Source: an uncultured delta proteobacterium | GTDB taxonomy: Bacteria; Myxococcota_A; UBA9160; JAFDET01 | Reading direction: 5' to 3' | NCBI GenBank assembly: GCA_947259215.1 | Contig: CAMYLJ010000040.1 | Coordinates: 1 to 61,224, forward strand | DNA length: 61,224 nt | Shown: piece after piece, positions 16,837 to 26,413 of the stretch | Layout of the letters: the number at the start of each line of letters is the position of its first letter | Position numbering within the stretch: position 1 is the first letter of the stretch | Notes under the pieces: generated by a model | Told to the model about the DNA's origin: nothing | Databases searched by the model: none | What the model saw: only the letters and a program-made list of their open reading frames with translations | Program-made: the position numbers and the translations under genes

Positions 16837-17289
16837 ATGAAGAGACGACGACAAGGACGGCGGACGGCATGGGGCCTCGCGCTGTGCGGGGCGCTGCTGG
16901 TCGCGGGCAACGCGACGGCGCAGTCGGAGATCCCGCGGACAGCGTCACCGCCCGGGGCGAAGCTCTACTTCATCACGCCGGAGGACGGCGCCAGCGTTTC
17001 GAGCCCCGTCACCGTGCGCTTCGGGCTGTCGGGCATGGGGGTGGCGCCCGCCGGAGTGGACCACCCGAGCACCGGCCACCACCACCTCATCATCGACGCC
17101 CCGCCTCCCCCCGCAGACCGCCCCGTCCCCGCCGACGCGAACCACGTGCACTTCGGCAAGGGCCAGACCGAGGTGACGATCGAGCTCTCACCGGGACGCC
17201 ACACGTTGCAGCTCGTCCTCGGCGACAAGCTCCACGTCCCCCACGATCCGCCGGTGATGTCGGAGCGGATCACGATCACCGCGGAGTAG
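16837..17289 (+). CDS. Periplasmic DUF4399 protein
   Basis: This 150-residue protein has a Sec signal peptide (AWGLALCGALLVAGNATAQ). The rest matches DUF4399: LYFITPEDGASVSSPVTVRFG, a histidine-rich TGHHHLIID, then HVHFGKGQTE and LQLVLGDKLHVPH. The conserved histidines suggest metal binding, though the family function is unknown. The duplicated HHH...HVHF arrangement and all-beta character fit an immunoglobulin-like fold. ATG 16837 follows GGAGG. The 71-bp palindrome begins 14 bases after the stop and may end transcription from both this gene and the convergent patatin gene. Confidence 0.88.
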   Translation: MKRRRQGRRTAWGLALCGALLVAGNATAQSEIPRTASPPGAKLYFITPEDGASVSSPVTVRFGLSGMGVAPAGVDHPSTGHHHLIIDAPPPPADRPVPADANHVHFGKGQTEVTIELSPGRHTLQLVLGDKLHVPHDPPVMSERITITAE

Positions 17290-17302
17290 CCGCGTAGTAG
17301 CG

Positions 17303-17373
17303 GGAACTAAGAAACGGGGACGGTCCTAAGAAACTGCAGCAGTTTCTTAGGACCGTCCCCGTTTCTTAGTTCC
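17303..17373. repeat. Palindromic repeat, type A, perfect 35-bp arms
   Basis: This is the reference copy: two 35-base arms, exactly complementary, around one central A. Each arm reads GGAACTAAGAAACGGGGACG, then GTCC, then TAAGAAACTGC. It lies between the convergent DUF4399 and patatin genes, where the hairpin could act as a bidirectional terminator, although no T-tract follows. The inner tip (TAAGAAACTG) is shared with the type B copies at 36666, 51296 and 61176. Confidence 0.93.
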
Positions 17374-17392
17374 GTTTCTTGGTCGGCGGGGG

Positions 17393-18259
17393 TCAGGCGG
17401 CGTGGCGGCGGAGGGCGTCGCGCGCGAAGGCCTCGCCGTCGCGTCGGCCGAGGTCGTAGGTGCGCTGCACGAGATCCGGGCTGGTGTAATCCCAGCGCTG
17501 GACGGGGATCGTCTCCGAAGGCTGCACGTAGATGCGTCCGGCGACGCGCGGGATCCACTCTTCGGGATAGCGTTGGGTGAGGAGCACCAGGGTCAAGCGC
17601 GCGCCGGCGACCGTCTCCACCGGGACGGGGTCCGTGAGCCCGCCATCGAAGACGGCGCGCCCGCCACGCCGATAGAGCGGCGTCATGGGCGGCGAGCAGG
17701 ACGCGTGGAGGATGAGGTCGGCGATCTCGCGCGGGCTCGCGCAGCGGCGCGCGGAGATCACCTCGGTCTCGAAGCCGAAGCGCCGCGCCCAGGCGGCGTG
17801 CACCCGGCCGCTCGCCCGCTGCTCCAGCAGGAACGCGAAGAGCGCCAGCAGGAAGGCGGGGCGGTCTCCGACGCCCTCCGGCGGGCGTGCCACCGCCACC
17901 CGCAGGTCCGGCCCCTGCTGGAGCCGCCGGAACGCGGCGTCGTCCAAGGAGGCCAGGATCGTGGCCCGGTAGATCTCCTCGTGGGGGAAAACCGGCCTGC
18001 CGCGCAGGGCGTTGGCCGGGTAGGCGTTGCGCTCGTTGGCGGCGACGCGCCGGCGGAAGTCCTCCAGGACCTGCGGGACCACGCCGGCGAAGACCGAGCA
18101 GGCGAAGGCCGAGCCGGCGCTGGTCGCACCCACCACGCGAGGCGCCAGACCCAGGGCGGGCGCGGCCTCGCCCCAGAAGCCCGCCTGCCAGAAGCAACGA
18201 CAGCCGCCTCCGGCGAAGACCGCGGCGTCGTAGGGGTTGCCCTCCGTCCGCTGGCCCAC
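17393..18259 (-). CDS. Patatin-like phospholipase
   Basis: This 288-residue patatin has the glycine-rich oxyanion loop FAGGGCRCFWQAGF, the nucleophile elbow GATSAGSAFA (serine in TSAG), and the catalytic aspartate in VFDGGLTDPVP. It should hydrolyse lipid acyl esters with a Ser-Asp dyad. No signal peptide is seen, so it is probably cytoplasmic or membrane-associated. GTG 18259 is chosen because GGAGG lies 7-8 bases upstream and the family begins about 15 residues before the GGG loop. The tail is complete, with TCA (TGA) 20 bases from the palindrome at 17303-17373. It is divergent from the PilZ gene. Confidence 0.9.
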   Translation of the reverse strand: MGQRTEGNPYDAAVFAGGGCRCFWQAGFWGEAAPALGLAPRVVGATSAGSAFACSVFAGVVPQVLEDFRRRVAANERNAYPANALRGRPVFPHEEIYRATILASLDDAAFRRLQQGPDLRVAVARPPEGVGDRPAFLLALFAFLLEQRASGRVHAAWARRFGFETEVISARRCASPREIADLILHASCSPPMTPLYRRGGRAVFDGGLTDPVPVETVAGARLTLVLLTQRYPEEWIPRVAGRIYVQPSETIPVQRWDYTSPDLVQRTYDLGRRDGEAFARDALRRHAA

Positions 18260-18433
18260 TCGCAGGACCTCCGGCCCCACCCCCAAGCGGCATTCTACAA
18301 CGAGCGGAGGAGAGTGGAAGACCCCATGGGAGGGGATCCGAAGAAGCACGCAGGGGCAGCTCGGGGCAAGGCTCCTTGCGCTTGTCGGGCAGTCCGTGAC
18401 GCTCGAAGCTCGGTCGAGCGGGGAGTGGAGCGG

Positions 18434-19042
18434 ATGACGAACGCCTGGATGCGCGTCGTCGAGTTGCGTGAATCGCGGGGAGATCTGGAGCCCGGCGTCC
18501 GGACGGCACTGGCTCGGCTCGGCTACCGATTGATCTCGGCCGAGGAAGCCAAGCAGACCCCGCCCGCGGTGCGGGTGGTGAATGCACACGGGCTCGCGCG
18601 GGTGCCGGACGACCCGACGCCGATCATCGTGATCGCGCTGGAAGGCGCGAGCGTGAAGGAAGACCCGCGCATCACCGGAGTGCTGCCGCGGCCGGCCGAC
18701 CTGCTGGGCCTCTACCAGCTGCTCCAGCGCGCGATCGAGCAGTTCCCGCGCGAGTACCCGCGCGTCTCGACGAGCCTCTCCGCCCGCTGCGTCCAGGGCG
18801 ACCGCAACTGGCTCGGCGCCATCCTGGAGCTCTCGGAGAAGGGCTGCCTCCTGCGCAGCCCGACCGCGCCGGAATCCGAGGGCGCGCGGCTGACCTTCGC
18901 CCTGCCCGAGGGCGGAGTCGTGGAGGCTACCGGCGAGTCCCGCAGCCGACGCGGCCCCGACACGGGCATCTTCTTCCGCGAGATCGGCGAGGCGCACCGC
19001 ACGGCCATCGCGGAATACATCTCCGAGGTCTTGATGGACTAG
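18434..19042 (+). CDS. PilZ-domain protein
   Basis: This 202-residue protein has an N-terminal domain (1-90) with a receiver-like VRVVNAHGLARVPDDPTPIIVIALE segment, then a PilZ domain at about 100-195. The RxxxR motif is REYPR near 105. The second c-di-GMP motif, usually [DN]xSxxG, reads ELSEKG near 132, with E replacing D/N. Binding of c-di-GMP is therefore uncertain. PilZ proteins act as effectors for motility or envelope functions. ATG 18434 has GGGAG at 8 bases. Its stop overlaps that of the convergent ChaN-type gene through CTAG. A second PilZ-like protein is at 54136-54828. Confidence 0.8.
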   Translation: MTNAWMRVVELRESRGDLEPGVRTALARLGYRLISAEEAKQTPPAVRVVNAHGLARVPDDPTPIIVIALEGASVKEDPRITGVLPRPADLLGLYQLLQRAIEQFPREYPRVSTSLSARCVQGDRNWLGAILELSEKGCLLRSPTAPESEGARLTFALPEGGVVEATGESRSRRGPDTGIFFREIGEAHRTAIAEYISEVLMD

Positions 19043-20019
19043 TGGGGCGCGGGCCCCAGGGCCTCGAGCTGCTCGCGGAAGGTCTCGCAGGGATCCTTCA
19101 GGTCTTCGGCCGCCGTGTACCAGACGAAGTCGTAGCGCTGCGCCTCGGGGCCGGGATCGCGTTGGTCCGGCGGCGCCTCCACGAAGGCCAGCGCGCGCAC
19201 CGGCGTGCCGGCGTCGCGCCGCGCGAGCCACCAGGGCACCCCCCAGTCGCGGCGCACGTGGCCTGCCCCCGCGATCAGGACCGCCCCGTCGCCGCCGGCG
19301 TCGGCCGCCGCCTGGAGGGCGCGCGCCAGGTTGGCGTCGCGGGTCAGCTGGACGTCCACCATCACCGGCACCACGCGCTCCGGCAGGTGGCCGCAGTGGC
19401 CCGCCACCACGGACTCGCCGAGGGCGTCGCGCAGCGCGTCGGGCACCGGCGGGTCCAGCATCAGCGTCTCGCGCGAGCCCGGGTCGAGGCCAGCCAGGCC
19501 CCCGTGGCTCAGGCGGCCCATGGCGTGGAGCGGCAGATCCGCGGTCGCCAGCGGAAGGCCCGCGTCGAGCGCCGCGGCGAAGATCGGCTCGTAGAGTGCG
19601 AAGTCGGGCCAGCCGCTGCTGTCCCAGCCCACCGCCTCCCGCACGCTCTGCGCGGTCGCGTCCGGCGCGGCGGTGGCCCGAGCCAGGGGTGCGGACTCGT
19701 CGGACCGCAGCATCTCGAACGCCAGCGCCGGGCGCCGGCCGCGGGCGACGAGCGCGCGGATCACGCGAGCCTGGAGCCGGTGGTGCTCGGCGCGGTCGTG
19801 GCGCTCGCCCAGCAGCACGAAGCGCGCCCCCGCCAGCTCGTCGAGGAGCTTCTTCTCGTCGACGAAGGCGCCCGCGTCCACGTCGAAGACGCGGCCCGCC
19901 AGAGGCGACACGTCGGTCTTCGGCTCGGGGGCTCCGGGCGAGGCGCAGGCCGCCAGCAGGCCGGCGACGGAGACGGCCGCCAGCAGCGTCCCCAGGTGCC
20001 ATGCGCGGTGACTCCACAT
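19039..20019 (-). CDS. ChaN-family lipoprotein (putative haem-binding)
   Basis: This 326-residue protein has a lipoprotein signal with lipobox LLAAC (C25). The mature part has the family start FVLLGERHDRAEHH, then LAFEMLRSDES, DLPLHAMGRL, and GHCGHLPE, and ends with the GAGHVRRDWGVP block, as in ChaN/DUF399 proteins (EreA-like fold). Campylobacter ChaN binds haem as a dimer, and many relatives are uncharacterised. It should sit on the periplasmic face of the inner or outer membrane. Residue +2 after the Cys is Ser, so sorting to the outer membrane is expected. It is convergent with the PilZ gene. Confidence 0.85.
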   Translation of the reverse strand: MWSHRAWHLGTLLAAVSVAGLLAACASPGAPEPKTDVSPLAGRVFDVDAGAFVDEKKLLDELAGARFVLLGERHDRAEHHRLQARVIRALVARGRRPALAFEMLRSDESAPLARATAAPDATAQSVREAVGWDSSGWPDFALYEPIFAAALDAGLPLATADLPLHAMGRLSHGGLAGLDPGSRETLMLDPPVPDALRDALGESVVAGHCGHLPERVVPVMVDVQLTRDANLARALQAAADAGGDGAVLIAGAGHVRRDWGVPWWLARRDAGTPVRALAFVEAPPDQRDPGPEAQRYDFVWYTAAEDLKDPCETFREQLEALGPAPH

Positions 20020-20114
20020 GGCGTAAGGCTAGCTGCCAGCGCGCGCCTGTCGCGGAAACGGCGTTCCCGCGCCCCGATTCCCCCGCCGCGGCTCCGCGCG
20101 GTACCCTGCCTGCC

Positions 20115-21515
20115 TTGGAGACCCTGACCTCCGTCTTCCAGTGGATCGGCGCCAACGAGGCGGTGCTCTCGGGCATCGCCGCCGCGATCGTGATCGTGGG
20201 GGTGCTCTTCACACCGGTGGGCCGGGGCCTGCGGGCGCTCTTCCGGCGCGCGGAGCCGGCGGCCACCGCGTCGGGTGCGCCCGCCGCCGAGCACCCGCCG
20301 CTGGTGGTGGACCGGCCCTCCATCGCGGTCCTGCCCTTCGCCAACCTGTCGGGCGACCCGGATCACGAGTACCTGGCCGACGGCCTGACCGAGGACATCA
20401 TCCTCGGGCTCTCGCGCGTGAAGCAGTTCTTCGTGATCGCGCGCAATTCCTGCTTCACCTACAAGGGGAAGACCACGGATGCGGCGCAGGTCTCGAGGGA
20501 GCTCGGCGTGCGCTACGTGCTGGAGGGGAGCGTGCGCAAGCTCGGCGAGCGGGTGCGCGTGACGGCACAGCTGGTGGACGCGACCAGCCGCAGCCCGGCC
20601 TGGGCCGAGCGCTTCGACCGCAAGCTCGAGGAGATCCTCGAGGTGGACGACGAGGTCACCGAGGCGATCGTGGCGGCGCTGCAGCCGGCGCTGCGGCGCG
20701 CCGAAGCGGAGCGCGCCCGGCGCGCGGCGCCCGAGGACCTGACGGCCTGGTCGCTGGTAAACCGCGCCTGGGTGGCGGTGCAGAGCGACCTCGGGAGCGT
20801 CCAGGCCGCCGAGTCCGCGGTCGCCGCCTGCGAGGAGGCGCTGCGCCGGGATCCCGAGTACGCCTTCGCCCACGCCGTGCTGGGCCATGCGCGCTCGCTG
20901 CTGGCGCGGGAGGGCAAGGGCAGCATGGAGGCGGCGGACGCCTCCATGCGCCGCGCGCTCGAGCTCGGCGCCGACGACCCGCTGGTGCACCACTGCCACG
21001 CGGCCCTGCTCGGAAACTTCGGGCGCACCGCCGAGGGGGTCCGCGCCTGGGAGCGCGCCCTCGACCTCGATCCCAACAGCGCCGGCGCCCGCGCCGGGCT
21101 CGGGATCGCGCAGATCTACCTGCGCCGGCCCGAGCGCGCCCTCGCGAGCATCGACCAGGCGCTGCGGCTCTCGCCCCGCGACCCCATCACCTACCACTGG
21201 CTCGGGCACCGCGCCCTGGCCTGCCTGCTCCTCGGACGCTGGGACGAGGCGCTCGAGGCGGCGGAGGATTCGGTCGGGCGGACCGGGTCACAAGTCGGAC
21301 ACGCGGTGCAGGCGGCGGCGCTGGCGCACGCCGGACGCACGGAAGAAGCACGGATCGCCTACGCCGAGCTCCTGAAGCGCGCGCCGGGCCTCGATCCGAG
21401 CGCCTTCCAGGGGCTGGCCGACGCCATCGCGCCCGATGCGGAGCGCGCCCAGGCGATCGTCGCGGCGCTCTCCCGCGCCGCGAGGGTGGAACCTAAGAAA
21501 CGGGGACGGTCCTAA
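20115..21515 (+). CDS. Membrane-anchored TolB-like N-domain plus TPR protein
   Basis: This protein of about 466 residues has one membrane helix (about 15-35) and then SIAVLPFANLSGDPDHEYLADG, the FlgO/TolB-like nucleotide-cyclase-associated domain. It continues with ELGVRYVLEGSVRK and VTAQLVDA. The rest (about 210-450) is tetratricopeptide repeats (ALRRDPEYAFAHAVLGHA, ALDLDPNSAGARAGLG, ALRLSPRDPITYHWLG). Such modules usually accompany an adenylate cyclase or OmpR-type DNA-binding domain, but here neither is present. TTG 20115 is the likeliest start though its RBS is poor. The last residues (PKKRGRS) and the TAA are encoded by the palindromic repeat. Confidence 0.85.
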   Translation: METLTSVFQWIGANEAVLSGIAAAIVIVGVLFTPVGRGLRALFRRAEPAATASGAPAAEHPPLVVDRPSIAVLPFANLSGDPDHEYLADGLTEDIILGLSRVKQFFVIARNSCFTYKGKTTDAAQVSRELGVRYVLEGSVRKLGERVRVTAQLVDATSRSPAWAERFDRKLEEILEVDDEVTEAIVAALQPALRRAEAERARRAAPEDLTAWSLVNRAWVAVQSDLGSVQAAESAVAACEEALRRDPEYAFAHAVLGHARSLLAREGKGSMEAADASMRRALELGADDPLVHHCHAALLGNFGRTAEGVRAWERALDLDPNSAGARAGLGIAQIYLRRPERALASIDQALRLSPRDPITYHWLGHRALACLLLGRWDEALEAAEDSVGRTGSQVGHAVQAAALAHAGRTEEARIAYAELLKRAPGLDPSAFQGLADAIAPDAERAQAIVAALSRAARVEPKKRGRS

Positions 21516-22895
21516 GAAACTGCAGCAGTTTCTTAGGACCGTCCCCGTTTCGTAGGGTCGTTTCTCAGGGGCGGGCGCTCCGAGGAAGCCCAGGGTTTGG
21601 GCCTCCTGGGTCAGCTCGTCGCGGAAGTCCGGGTGGGCGATCGCGATCAGCGCCTGGGCGCGCTCGCGGATGCTGCGCCCGCGCAGCTCGGCCACGCCGT
21701 ACTCCGTCACCACGTTGTCCACGGTGTTCTTGTTGGTGGTGACCACGGCGCCCGGCGTGAGCTGGGGCCGGATTCGCGAGAGCGTGCCGTCGGAGGTGGC
21801 GGAGCGCAGCACGATGAAGGCCACGCCGCCCTTGGCGTTGATGCAGCCGCGGGCGAAGTCGGACTGTCCACCGGAGCCGGAGTAGTACTTGCTTCCGATG
21901 GACTCGGAGGCGCACTGGCCGAGCAGGTCCACCTCGAGCGTGCCGTTGATGGACACGAAGCCTTCCTCGCGGGCGATGACCCGCGGGTTGTTCACGTAGG
22001 AGACGGGCCAGAGCTCCACCGAGGGGTTGTCGGCCAGGAAGTCGTACAGGCGCCGGCTCCCGAGCGCGAAGGTGGTGACGATCTTGCCGGGGTTCAGCGA
22101 CTTCTGCGTGCCGGTGATGACCCCGCGATCGAAGAGGTCGACGATGGCGTCGCTCACCAGCTCCGTGTGGACGCCCAGGTCGCGGTGGTTCTCGAGCAGT
22201 CCGAGCACGGCCTCGGGGATCGCGCCGATCCCGCCCTGGATCGTGGCCCCGTCCGGGATGCGCTCCACCACGAATTCCGCGATCCGCTGCTCCTCGGGGC
22301 CCACCTTCGGCCGCGGCACCTCCAGCAGCGGACACTCGGACTCGGCGTAGCCGGCGATCTGGCTCACGTGCAGCTGGTTGCGCCCATGGGTGCGGGGCAT
22401 CGCGGGGGTGACCTCCAGGAAGAAGGGCACCTTCCCGATGAAGCTCGCCGCGTAGTCCGCGTTGGTCCCGAGCGAGAAGTAGCCGTGCCGGTCGGGAGGG
22501 CTCGCGGCCGCCAGCACCAGGCTGCAGCGGGTCGCGTGCTCCATCAGCAGCGGCACTTCGGAGAAGTGGCTCGGCACGAGGTCCACGTGGCCCTTGCGGT
22601 AGGGCCCGCGGGTCACGGGGGACAGGAAGTAGGAGACGTGGCGCAGGAGCCCCGGGAAGGCGCCGTGCAGGTAGGGACGGTCGTGGAGCGCGTGCATCTG
22701 GTGGATGCGCACGTCGCAGAGCTGGTCGGCCCCCTCCTCGAGGGCGTCGATCAGGGTCGTGGGCTCGCCGTTGGCGAGCGGCACGATCAGGTCGGCTTCC
22801 TCGGGGACCAGGTCGAGCACGGCCTCCGCGGGGCAGCGCTTCTGCTCCAGGAGGCGCGCGCCGTGGCGCTCGGTCGGCGGGGAGAGGGGGTTCAT
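21288..22895 (-). CDS. Acetyl-CoA hydrolase/CoA-transferase with read-through tail
   Basis: The first 445 residues are a complete acetyl-CoA hydrolase/4-hydroxybutyrate-type CoA-transferase. They include the [11 protein letters not shown] loop, [13 protein letters not shown], and the glutamate region [17 protein letters not shown] near the C-terminus; the family normally ends near HPDFRDEL plus a short tail. Here the frame continues through the palindromic repeat at 21492-21556 and 200 bases antisense to the TPR gene, adding about 90 residues. The cause is a single base: 21552 is G where the other arm predicts T, turning TAA into TAC. ATG 22895 is the start. The core annotation is firm; the extension is read directly but its reality is untested. 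Confidence 0.88.
   Translation of the reverse strand: MNPLSPPTERHGARLLEQKRCPAEAVLDLVPEEADLIVPLANGEPTTLIDALEEGADQLCDVRIHQMHALHDRPYLHGAFPGLLRHVSYFLSPVTRGPYRKGHVDLVPSHFSEVPLLMEHATRCSLVLAAASPPDRHGYFSLGTNADYAASFIGKVPFFLEVTPAMPRTHGRNQLHVSQIAGYAESECPLLEVPRPKVGPEEQRIAEFVVERIPDGATIQGGIGAIPEAVLGLLENHRDLGVHTELVSDAIVDLFDRGVITGTQKSLNPGKIVTTFALGSRRLYDFLADNPSVELWPVSYVNNPRVIAREEGFVSINGTLEVDLLGQCASESIGSKYYSGSGGQSDFARGCINAKGGVAFIVLRSATSDGTLSRIRPQLTPGAVVTTNKNTVDNVVTEYGVAELRGRSIRERAQALIAIAHPDFRDELTQEAQTLGFLGAPAPEKRPYETGTVLRNCCSFLGPSPFLRFHPRGAGERRDDRLGALRIGRDGVGQPLEGARIEARRALQELGVGDPCFFRASGVRQRRRLHRVSDL
21492..21556. repeat. Palindromic repeat, type A, one arm mismatch
   Basis: Arms of 32 bases surround a central A at 21524. 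The only mismatch is 21496 (A) against 21552 (G). The left arm supplies the TPR gene with its last seven codons and TAA (21513-21515). The right arm would have given the minus-strand CoA-transferase a TAA but for the mismatch. Confidence 0.92.
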
Positions 22896-23030
22896 CGCTC
22901 GCTGCTCGTCTCGCTGCGGTCCGCAAGGGTCTCTTCGGACGAATGCCGCCCGAAGCTGAGTGGCAGATCGCCACACCCCGCGGCAAATCGTACGGGCGTG
23001 CCCGCGGCACGGAGTGGTACGGTCACGCCG

Positions 23031-23465
23031 ATGGACCACATCCCGCCGATCAAGGGCGTCATGACGCCCTTTCCGCACACGATCGACGCCGAGGCGCCGC
23101 TGCGCCAGGCGCGCAACATGATGCTGGAGCACGAGATCCGGCACCTGCCGGTGAAGCGGCGCCAGCGCCTGGTGGGCGTCCTCACGGACCGCGACCTGAA
23201 GCGGGCCCTCGACCCGTCGCTCGGCCTGGCGCCGAAGAACGAGCTCTTCGTGGACGACGTGATGATCGCCGACGCCTACACGGTCTCGGTGCACGAGCCC
23301 CTGGACCGGGTGCTGATCGAGATGGCCGACCGCCACATCGGCTGCGTGCTGGTGGTGAAGGACGGCCACCTGGCCGGCATCTTCACCAACACCGACGCCT
23401 GCCGGGTGCTGGCCGAGGACCTGCGCGAGCGCTTCGGAGCGGGCGACGGCGGCGACGCGGCCTGA
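23031..23465 (+). CDS. Two-CBS-domain protein
   Basis: This 144-residue cytoplasmic protein consists of two CBS motifs and little else. The first runs [20 protein letters not shown] to [12 protein letters not shown], and the second from [19 protein letters not shown] to [18 protein letters not shown]. The [GA]-[IV]-[FL]-T-[DN]-x-D pattern ends both halves, as in nucleotide-binding Bateman modules. Stand-alone CBS pairs generally sense AMP, ATP or SAM. ATG 23031 lies 136 bases from the divergent CoA-transferase start. The hybrid kinase follows 86 bases downstream on the same strand, so co-transcription is possible. Confidence 0.9.
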   Translation: MDHIPPIKGVMTPFPHTIDAEAPLRQARNMMLEHEIRHLPVKRRQRLVGVLTDRDLKRALDPSLGLAPKNELFVDDVMIADAYTVSVHEPLDRVLIEMADRHIGCVLVVKDGHLAGIFTNTDACRVLAEDLRERFGAGDGGDAA

Positions 23466-23551
23466 GGCCGCCCGGCCCGGGAGCGGCCGGCAGAGGTGGT
23501 ACCCTGCTCGGGCACCGCGGCAGGCGCCGCGTGGGGAGCTCGGGGAGGACC

Positions 23552-26413
23552 GTGCAGATCCGTTTCCACCGCAGCCTGAGCGGCCGCATGCTGATCTTCG
23601 GCGTGCTGCCCACGGCCGCGATCCTGCTGGGCCTGATCGTCTACGTGGCGGTGACGATGTACGGGGCCCTGCGGGCCCAGAACGAGGAGGCCATGCGCAC
23701 CCTCGCCGACCGCGTGGCCGGCGAGATCGAGCGCGGCAACACCCGCGCCGTGCTGGCGGTGCAGGTCATGGCCTACGCCCAGGAGAACGGCCTCTTCGGC
23801 GACCGCCTGCGCTCGGTTGAGTACGCGCGCCGGGTGCTGGACGAGTTCCCGGAGTTCACCGGGGCGTACTTCGGCTACGAGCCCGACGCCGACGGCCGGG
23901 ACGCCGCCTCCCTCGCGCCCGAGCTTTCGGAGCCGCTCGGTCCCGCCATGGCGCCCACGGGTCGCTTCATCCCGTACTGGTTCCGCGACCACGAGGACAA
24001 CCAGGTGCTGCGCCTCGAGCCCCTGGTCGACATGGAGACGAGCCTCTACTACCAGGGCTGCAAGGATCTCTTCCTCGAGGCGGGCGAGCCGCGCGCCATG
24101 GTCACCGAGCCCTACGTGTACGAGGGCAAGATGATCGTGGAGCAGACGTACCCGATCCTGATGGACGGCCGTTTCGTCGGGATCGCGGGCGTGGACCGCG
24201 CGCTCTCGGACATCGAGGCCTTCCTCCAGGAGATCAAGGCGCGCGAGGAAGTGGACGTCTTCCTGGTGAGCCGCGCCGGACGCTTCGTGGCGGCCACCAC
24301 CGAGACCCGCGACGAGTCCGGCGAGTGGCGGAACCTCCTGCGCACCCGGGACGTCGCCAAGACGAAGTACGCGGAGCTCCTGGCGCCCATCCACGAGGGC
24401 CAGGACAGGGCGTTCGTTCTGACCGCCGATCCCGTGGACCAGGAGCGCTCCTATTTCGCCGCCGCGCCCGTCCCGACGGGCGACTGGACGGTGGTGGTGC
24501 GCAAGCGCGAGGCCGCCGTGCTCGCCCCCATCCGCGCCCGGCTGGCGGGGATCTTCCTGCTGGTGGGCGCGGGCATGCTGGCGGTGATGGTCCTCTCGCT
24601 GCTCGTGACCTCGGCCAGCTCGCGGCGCATCCGCCGCACCGTGGCCGTCGCCGACCGGGTGGCGCTCGGCGACGTCTCGGTGGAGAGCGACCTCGACAGC
24701 GAGGCCCGCGACGAGACGGGGCTCCTGGCCGTGAGCTTCAACCGCCTGATGGAGTCCTACCGGGACATCGAGCAGATGGCGGTGGCCGTGGCGGAGGGCG
24801 ACTTCAGCCGGCGCTTGACGAAGCGCTCCGACCAGGACGTGTTGGCCGACGCGCTGAACGAGATGAGCGAGAAGCGGCGCGCGGCCGACGAGGCCGTGCG
24901 CCGGGCGCGCGACGAGGCGGAGGAGGCCAACCACGCCAAGAGCGACTTCCTGGCCAAGATGAGCCACGAGCTGCGGACCCCGATGAACGCGATCATCGGC
25001 TACAGCGAGATGCTCCAGGAAGAGGCCGATGACCTGGGGCAGGACGACTTCATCCCGGACCTGAAGCGCATCAACTCCGCCGGCCGCCACCTGCTGTCCC
25101 TGATCAACGACATCCTCGACCTCTCCAAGATCGAGGCCGGGAAGATGGAGCTCTACCCCGAGGTCTTCGACATCGGCGAGATGATCGACGACGTGGTGGC
25201 CACCGCACAGGCGCTCATCGCGAAGAACGAGAACGAGCTGGTGGTCGAACGGGACGAGGACCTGGGCAGCATGAGGGCGGACCTGACCAAGGTGCGCCAG
25301 ACCCTCTTCAACCTGCTCAGCAACGCCAGCAAGTTCACCCAGCAGGGGCGCATCACCCTGGCCGCGCACCGCACGGCCGGCGGCGAGCGCGTGCGCTTCT
25401 CGGTGGCGGACAGCGGGATCGGGATGACCCCGGAGCAGGCGGGCAAGATCTTCGAGTCCTTCGCCCAAGCCGACTCGTCCACCACGCGCCGCTACGGCGG
25501 CACCGGGCTCGGGCTCACCATCACGAAGCTCTTCTGCGAGATGATGGGCGGCAGCATCGAGGTGGAGAGCGCGGAGGGATCCGGCAGCACCTTCCTGATC
25601 GAGCTTCCGGCTGAGCAGCCCGCCTCCGAGGAGGAGCTGGCCGCCAGCCAGGCGGCGCTCGCCGACGAGGGCGAGGCGCCGGTGCTCGTGATCGACGACG
25701 ACCGCGACGCCCGCGACATGATCCGGCGCATGGTGGAGCGCCAGGGCATGTCCGTGGTGACCGCCGCAAGCGGCGAGGAGGGGCTGCGCCTGGCCCGCGA
25801 GCGGCGACCGGCCGTCGTCACCCTGGACGTGATGATGCCGGGCAAGGACGGCTGGGCCGTGCTCGGCGCCTTCAAGGCCGACCCGGAGCTGGCCTCGGTG
25901 CCGGTCGTGATGGCCACGGTGGTGAACGACGCCGCCATGGCCTTCAGCCTGGGCGCCGCCGACTTCCTGAGCAAGCCGATCGACCGCAAGCGCCTGCTGG
26001 AGGTGGTGGGGCGCCTGGGTCGCGAAGGCGAGGCGGTGGCGCTGGTGGTGGACGACGAGGAGGACGCCCGCCGCCTCCTGCGCCAGCAGCTCGCGAACGC
26101 AGGCTGGACGGTGTGCGAGGCCACGAACGGACGCGAAGCCCTGGAGCGGCTCGACGAAGCCACTCCCGACGTGGTCCTGCTCGATCTGATGATGCCGGAG
26201 ATGGACGGCTTCGAGTTCCTGGACATCCTGCGCCAGGATCCGGCGCGGCGCGCGCTGCCCGTCGTGGTGGTGACCGCCAAGGAGCTCACCGCCGACGAGC
26301 GCCGCTTCCTCGAGAGCCGCGCCGCCAGCGTGCTCCAGAAGGGCAGCTACCGGCGCGACGAACTCACCGCGGAAGTGATGCAGCTGGCCCGCGGCGCGCG
26401 CGAATCCGGCTAG
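23552..26413 (+). CDS. Hybrid sensor histidine kinase with Cache and two receivers
   Basis: This inner-membrane sensor has about 953 residues. A first membrane helix (about 13-35) precedes a large periplasmic dCache-type region (40-335) with [21 protein letters not shown] and GVDRALSDI. Then come a second helix (about 340-360), HAMP, and HisKA with the phospho-histidine in SHELRTPMN near 471. HATPase_c follows with [16 protein letters not shown] and GGTGLGL. Two receiver domains follow: REC1 (D in [10 protein letters not shown] near 759) and REC2 (D in [10 protein letters not shown] near 877). GTG 23552 follows GGGGAGG. No separate response regulator is adjacent. Its last base overlaps the convergent hydrolase stop through CTAG. 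Confidence 0.93.
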   Translation: MQIRFHRSLSGRMLIFGVLPTAAILLGLIVYVAVTMYGALRAQNEEAMRTLADRVAGEIERGNTRAVLAVQVMAYAQENGLFGDRLRSVEYARRVLDEFPEFTGAYFGYEPDADGRDAASLAPELSEPLGPAMAPTGRFIPYWFRDHEDNQVLRLEPLVDMETSLYYQGCKDLFLEAGEPRAMVTEPYVYEGKMIVEQTYPILMDGRFVGIAGVDRALSDIEAFLQEIKAREEVDVFLVSRAGRFVAATTETRDESGEWRNLLRTRDVAKTKYAELLAPIHEGQDRAFVLTADPVDQERSYFAAAPVPTGDWTVVVRKREAAVLAPIRARLAGIFLLVGAGMLAVMVLSLLVTSASSRRIRRTVAVADRVALGDVSVESDLDSEARDETGLLAVSFNRLMESYRDIEQMAVAVAEGDFSRRLTKRSDQDVLADALNEMSEKRRAADEAVRRARDEAEEANHAKSDFLAKMSHELRTPMNAIIGYSEMLQEEADDLGQDDFIPDLKRINSAGRHLLSLINDILDLSKIEAGKMELYPEVFDIGEMIDDVVATAQALIAKNENELVVERDEDLGSMRADLTKVRQTLFNLLSNASKFTQQGRITLAAHRTAGGERVRFSVADSGIGMTPEQAGKIFESFAQADSSTTRRYGGTGLGLTITKLFCEMMGGSIEVESAEGSGSTFLIELPAEQPASEEELAASQAALADEGEAPVLVIDDDRDARDMIRRMVERQGMSVVTAASGEEGLRLARERRPAVVTLDVMMPGKDGWAVLGAFKADPELASVPVVMATVVNDAAMAFSLGAADFLSKPIDRKRLLEVVGRLGREGEAVALVVDDEEDARRLLRQQLANAGWTVCEATNGREALERLDEATPDVVLLDLMMPEMDGFEFLDILRQDPARRALPVVVVTAKELTADERRFLESRAASVLQKGSYRRDELTAEVMQLARGARESG

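Noticed and set aside
22943-23551. N-terminal extension of the histidine kinase frame over the CBS gene
   Set aside because: The CBS protein in another frame is convincing, and GTG 23552 with GGGGAGG gives a normal kinase start.
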